A stretch of DNA of 64,000 nt from Quillaja saponaria (Eukaryota > Streptophyta > Magnoliopsida > Fabales > Quillajaceae), in NCBI GenBank assembly GCA_029379385.1, contig CM055607.1, forward strand, positions 17,670,001-17,734,000, read 5' to 3'. Of the stretch, positions 62,481 through 64,000 are shown piece after piece (within the stretch, counting starts at the first letter, position 1; each line of letters opens with the position of its first letter). The notes beneath the pieces were generated by a model. It saw only the letters and a program-made list of their open reading frames with translations. It did not search any database and had not been told where the DNA came from. A program made the translations under genes and the position numbers.

Positions 62481-62914
62481 AAGAGACTCTTAAGGTTTAG
62501 TGTAATGGTGCTAAACTCTAAAATTTGGAAAAATCAATATTCTTTTGTAGCTGGAATCTAGAAATGAATGAGAAGTTAACAGTTTTACAAGATAAATTTT
62601 TAAAAATATTTTAAAGTTCTATTTTTAAATTCAAAGTATCAAGAAATTTTTTTTTTTTTTAATCTTTGAAAATTAGTTTTAAATACTTATATATTTTTTA
62701 ATTTTTCTCTACTTTCGAAAATTAATTTAACATTTTATTTTTAATAAATTAAAAAAAATAATAATATTTGACACGTGTATAAGTAGAATTAGAGTTTAAT
62801 TTTTCTTTCTTTTTTCTTATATATAAAATATAAATTTATATGGATTTAAAATATAAGTTCAAGCACTTGAAGAGTAAACATGTAATTGATTTATATAAAT
62901 ATGAAAGGGCAAGA
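62481..62914. other. AT-rich intergenic spacer
   Basis: No open frame of interest; poly(T) at 62648-62661. Nothing else seen. Confidence 0.4.
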
Positions 62915-63452
62915 TGAAAATATTTTATTAATTTTTTATTCTATAATTAATTATTATATCATAAAAACTTATTAGTTTTCAAAATTTATGTAATCAGTTT
63001 TTTTAATTCTACATAATTGACATACAATTTTAAAAATAATAATTATAATGGGTTAAACCGGGAAAAAAATATTTCAATTTATAAACCTTATTTGGAATGA
63101 AAGTTTTAAAAGTATGACTTTTTGTCTTATAAAATTATGGAATGATTTATTAAATTTTAGAGATACTTATAAATTATGAAAATACTTTATTAATTTTTAA
63201 AATATTTTATTGTATAATTAATGATTATATCAAAATTTTATTATTTTCAAAATATATGTAATTAGTTTTTTATATCTACATAAATAACATACAAATTTAA
63301 AAATAACAATTACAATGGGTCAAAGTGGTAAAACAAATTATTTTAATTTATAGGCCTTATTTGAAATTAAAATCTTAAAAGTATGACTTTTTGTCTTGAT
63401 ACAAAGTTATGATATGATTTATCAAATTTAGTTACACTTATAAATTCTATTT
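62915..63452. repeat. ~269-bp tandem duplication
   Basis: Two adjacent units (about 62915-63183 and 63184-63452) share blocks in order: ataattaat-attatatca, ttttcaaaat-tatgtaat, tctacata--t-acatacaa, ttacaatgggt and aaaagtatgactttttgtct. The last block starts at 63108 and 63377, giving the 269-base period. Identity is roughly 75-80%, so this is an old duplication. Confidence 0.75.
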
Positions 63453-63481
63453 TTTTATTTATGTAAAAGTTTTATTTTACT

Positions 63482-63485
<4 letters not shown>

Positions 63486-63542
<57 letters not shown>

Positions 63543-63553
63543 TAGATAGATAG
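63486..63553. repeat. Compound microsatellite (TA)n(GA)n(GATA)n
   Basis: Alternating TA from 63486 to about 63518, then GA repeats to about 63541 and a few GATA units. Likely length-polymorphic. Confidence 0.9.
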
Positions 63554-64000
63554 GTATGTATACAATTTTTCTATCCCATTTTATTAGAAAAATATGTTTT
63601 TAAAATAAAAATAAAAATTAAGGCTAACATAACTGTGTGTATTACTATTAAGACAAAAAAGGTAACTATAGAGGCAAAGTTCAACTTTATTTTATTTAAT
63701 ATTTGAACTTATTTAATATTCAAATTAATGAATAGAATTATATAAATCAATTGCTTGAATTTATCTTTCAAATTCAATTAGATTTATATTTTTTCATAAA
63801 AATTAAAGAAAAATTCAATTTTATTTAATATTCAAACTTATCTCTACTTATACATATGTCAAGAGTTTTTTTTTTATTAAAAAATTAAAATTAAAGTAAT
63901 ATATTAATATTATAAAAATGAAAAAATAATAGAGAAAGTGTAACGACATATTATCAATTTGTTCTATAATAGATCTATGTGAATATGCAATATAAGATAA

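Overview
This window is nuclear DNA of a flowering plant, most likely a eudicot. It is AT-rich, has spliceosomal genes with long GT-AG introns, and is crowded with Ty3/gypsy, Ty1/copia, TRIM, LINE, CACTA and hAT-type remnants. There is no operon structure and I see no rRNA, tRNA or CRISPR. Three protein-coding genes can be reconstructed exon by exon with intact reading frames: a NAC transcription factor of the NAC090 type (+, 22.9-24.2 kb), a Vps55/LEPROT-family endosomal membrane protein (-, 30.0-35.2 kb) and SPINDLY, the TPR-containing protein O-fucosyltransferase (+, 38.7-62.0 kb, 17 coding exons, 928 aa).

Region by region: 1-13.0 kb is a stack of nested transposable elements. A LINE is split by a degenerate Ty3/gypsy element of about 10.9 kb; the reverse-transcriptase region of that element is in turn split by a solo LTR of about 2.9 kb of a related family. 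The tail of a further LTR-like sequence abuts the LINE on the left. 13.0-22.8 kb is gene-free: an AT-rich foldback element, two hAT-like elements, a short direct-repeat family, and a possible relic of an endogenous pararetrovirus coat-protein-like frame. 22.9-24.2 kb is the NAC gene. 24.2-29.9 kb holds LTR and CACTA-end remnants. 30.0-36.2 kb is the VPS55 gene on the minus strand, with a 4.25-kb intron carrying an hAT MITE with a perfect 8-bp target-site duplication. 36.2-37.7 kb is the AT-rich intergenic space of a head-to-head VPS55/SPY pair. 37.7-62.5 kb is SPY; its introns have captured a TRIM element, RTE-type LINE fragments, an L1-type LINE tail and a minus-strand LINE that itself contains a Ty1/copia remnant bounded by inverted LTRs. 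62.5-64.0 kb is AT-rich with a 269-bp tandem duplication and a compound microsatellite.

The three genes do not form a pathway. SPY acts on nuclear and cytosolic proteins such as DELLA repressors, VPS55 acts at endosomes, and the NAC protein is a transcriptional regulator. I found no convincing new biological system. The most informative structures are the nested insertions and the unusual inverted-LTR copia arrangement inside a SPY intron. Exon coordinates come from reading splice sites and frame continuity by eye; UTR ends are not defined.
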